Part shown: piece after piece, positions 6,297 through 6,991 of the stretch
Layout: each line of letters opens with the position of its first letter
Position numbering within the stretch: position 1 is the first letter of the stretch
Notes under the pieces: model-generated
The model's input: only the letters and a program-made list of their open reading frames with translations
Databases searched by the model: none
Told to the model about the DNA's origin: nothing
Position numbers and translations under genes: made by a program
Assembly: GCA_002401305.2 (NCBI GenBank)
Contig: NVSO02000040.1
Coordinates: 1-6,991 of the forward strand
DNA length: 6,991 nt
DNA from: Rhodobiaceae bacterium
GTDB taxonomy: Bacteria; Pseudomonadota; Alphaproteobacteria; Parvibaculales; Parvibaculaceae
Direction: 5' to 3'

Positions 6297-6328
6297 ACAG
6301 GGCCCGCCGATGTTTGAGCGGGCCCTGT
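6297..6328 (-). terminator. Strong GC-rich hairpin after the receptor gene, probable terminator without U-tract
   Basis: ACAGGGCCCGC (6297-6307) and GCGGGCCCTGT (6318-6328) form a perfect 11-base inverted repeat around a 10-base loop, starting 14 bases after the receptor stop codon. The position and stability fit a transcript 3' end. However, no run of T follows the stem on either strand, so it may act as an RNA-stabilising 3' end or with a helper factor rather than as a classical Rho-independent terminator. Confidence 0.6.
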
Positions 6329-6342
6329 CGAGAGGTTCAGTA

Positions 6343-6991
6343 TTAGAAGTGGGCGGTGAGCACAAGGCGCACGTCGCGGCCCGGTTGTAGCACTTCGTCT
6401 TTGCGCATGGAGCTGTGCAGACGAATGTCATCGTCGAGCAAATTGTGCCCTACGAGGCCAATGTCTAGCTGATGGTTGCCAATTTCCACCTGGGTGTTGA
6501 TATTTGCGTTGAGCAAATTATAGCCCTTCGTTGGCGTTTCGTTGTCAGCCACAGAGGTTTGTTTGCTGGCCCGCAGAACATTGATACGCGCGTTGATGTC
6601 ATCTGTCTCCCAGAAAAGGCCGAGCCCGTAACGTAGTGGTGGAATACGCGGAACATTCCCGCCACCTGTTGCATCGCTTGAAAAACGAGCTTTTACAAAG
6701 TCAGCCTGTCCGTCGATGCCGAAAACCCCTTGGGATGTGGACAGGAGGGACCATTTGGCTTGGGCTTCTGCACCCCAGAAGAATGCATCACGCTGTACAA
6801 ACAGGGCTTCTGAAAGTTCTTGAGGGGGCGCGATTGCGCAGGATGCATAGTCGTGGTCGCAGGTGCGTCCGGTGAGATGCTTGTAAATGAACCCATCAAA
6901 TTGGCTGGCATAAGCCGATACTTCGAAGGTAAACGGAGACGCATAACGCCGCAGGCTGATTTCTGCGGAATAGGCTGTCTCAACATCTAGA
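6343..6991 (-). CDS. TonB-dependent outer-membrane receptor, ZnuD-like, C-terminal fragment
   Basis: The frame is open from the window edge to a TAA at 6343, giving the last 215 residues of a protein whose start lies off the window. It looks like the C-terminal half of a TonB-dependent receptor beta barrel: alternating strands with extracellular loops, the block GGGNVPRIPPLRYGLGL, then NETPTKGYNLLNANI, then GHNLLDDDIRLHSSMRKDE with PGRDVRL, ending in the Phe (VLTAHF) that outer-membrane barrels use as an assembly signal. This order matches my recollection of ZnuD-type receptors and their relatives, which take up metals or metal complexes using TonB energy. An extracellular loop holds TCDHDYASC (fragment residues 43-51; DNA 6838-6864), with two Cys and a His. 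The plug domain, signal peptide and TonB box are not visible. The next gene is the GT4 gene, 141 bases away, with hairpins between. Confidence 0.9.
   Translation of the reverse strand, partial: LDVETAYSAEISLRRYASPFTFEVSAYASQFDGFIYKHLTGRTCDHDYASCAIAPPQELSEALFVQRDAFFWGAEAQAKWSLLSTSQGVFGIDGQADFVKARFSSDATGGGNVPRIPPLRYGLGLFWETDDINARINVLRASKQTSVADNETPTKGYNLLNANINTQVEIGNHQLDIGLVGHNLLDDDIRLHSSMRKDEVLQPGRDVRLVLTAHF

Noticed and set aside
6693..6986. A 97-codon minus-strand frame within the receptor region
   Set aside because: The neighbouring frame gives an unbroken TonB receptor barrel to the window edge, while this frame gives no family signature.

Overview
This window is a stretch of bacterial chromosome of moderate GC, with all seven recognisable genes on the minus strand. 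The protein types and their wording suggest an alphaproteobacterium, possibly marine: a long DmdC/FadE-type acyl-CoA dehydrogenase, a RhlG-like reductase, a ZnuD-like TonB-dependent receptor and LPS-type glycosyltransferases. The receptor also implies a Gram-negative outer membrane. The taxonomic call is an inference; no rRNA or other marker is present.

Read in the direction of transcription (high to low coordinates), the layout is as follows. (1) 6991-6343 holds the C-terminal beta-barrel part of a TonB-dependent receptor, cut by the window edge. (2) 6342-6202 is a spacer with two inverted repeats, one very strong and GC-rich. (3) 6201-4205 holds two glycosyltransferases (GT4 then GT9) joined by a 4-base ATGA overlap, probably working on LPS or another surface glycan. 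(4) 4143-3265 is a crotonase-fold (enoyl-CoA hydratase/isomerase family) protein with a good ribosome site in an unusual leader, closed by a clear intrinsic terminator. (5) 3083-1227 is a 618-residue acyl-CoA dehydrogenase with its own promoter and intrinsic terminator. (6) 1140-667 is a GNAT acetyltransferase that may be read from a leaderless transcript. (7) 540-1 is the N-terminal 180 residues of a short-chain dehydrogenase, cut by the window edge.

Two themes sit side by side. The high-coordinate half concerns the cell envelope (outer-membrane uptake and surface glycan). The low-coordinate half concerns acyl-CoA or fatty-acid chemistry (crotonase, acyl-CoA dehydrogenase, ketoacyl-type reductase) plus a lone acetyltransferase. 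Terminators and promoters between the crotonase, dehydrogenase and acetyltransferase genes suggest separate transcription units rather than one beta-oxidation operon. I did not find mobile elements, CRISPR arrays, tRNA or rRNA genes, and there is no gene-free stretch over 300 bases. No wholly new system is evident. The points most worth a second look are the crotonase with neither canonical catalytic glutamate, its overlapping inverted-repeat leader, the lysine/alanine-rich insert in the dehydrogenase, and the cysteine/histidine loop of the receptor.
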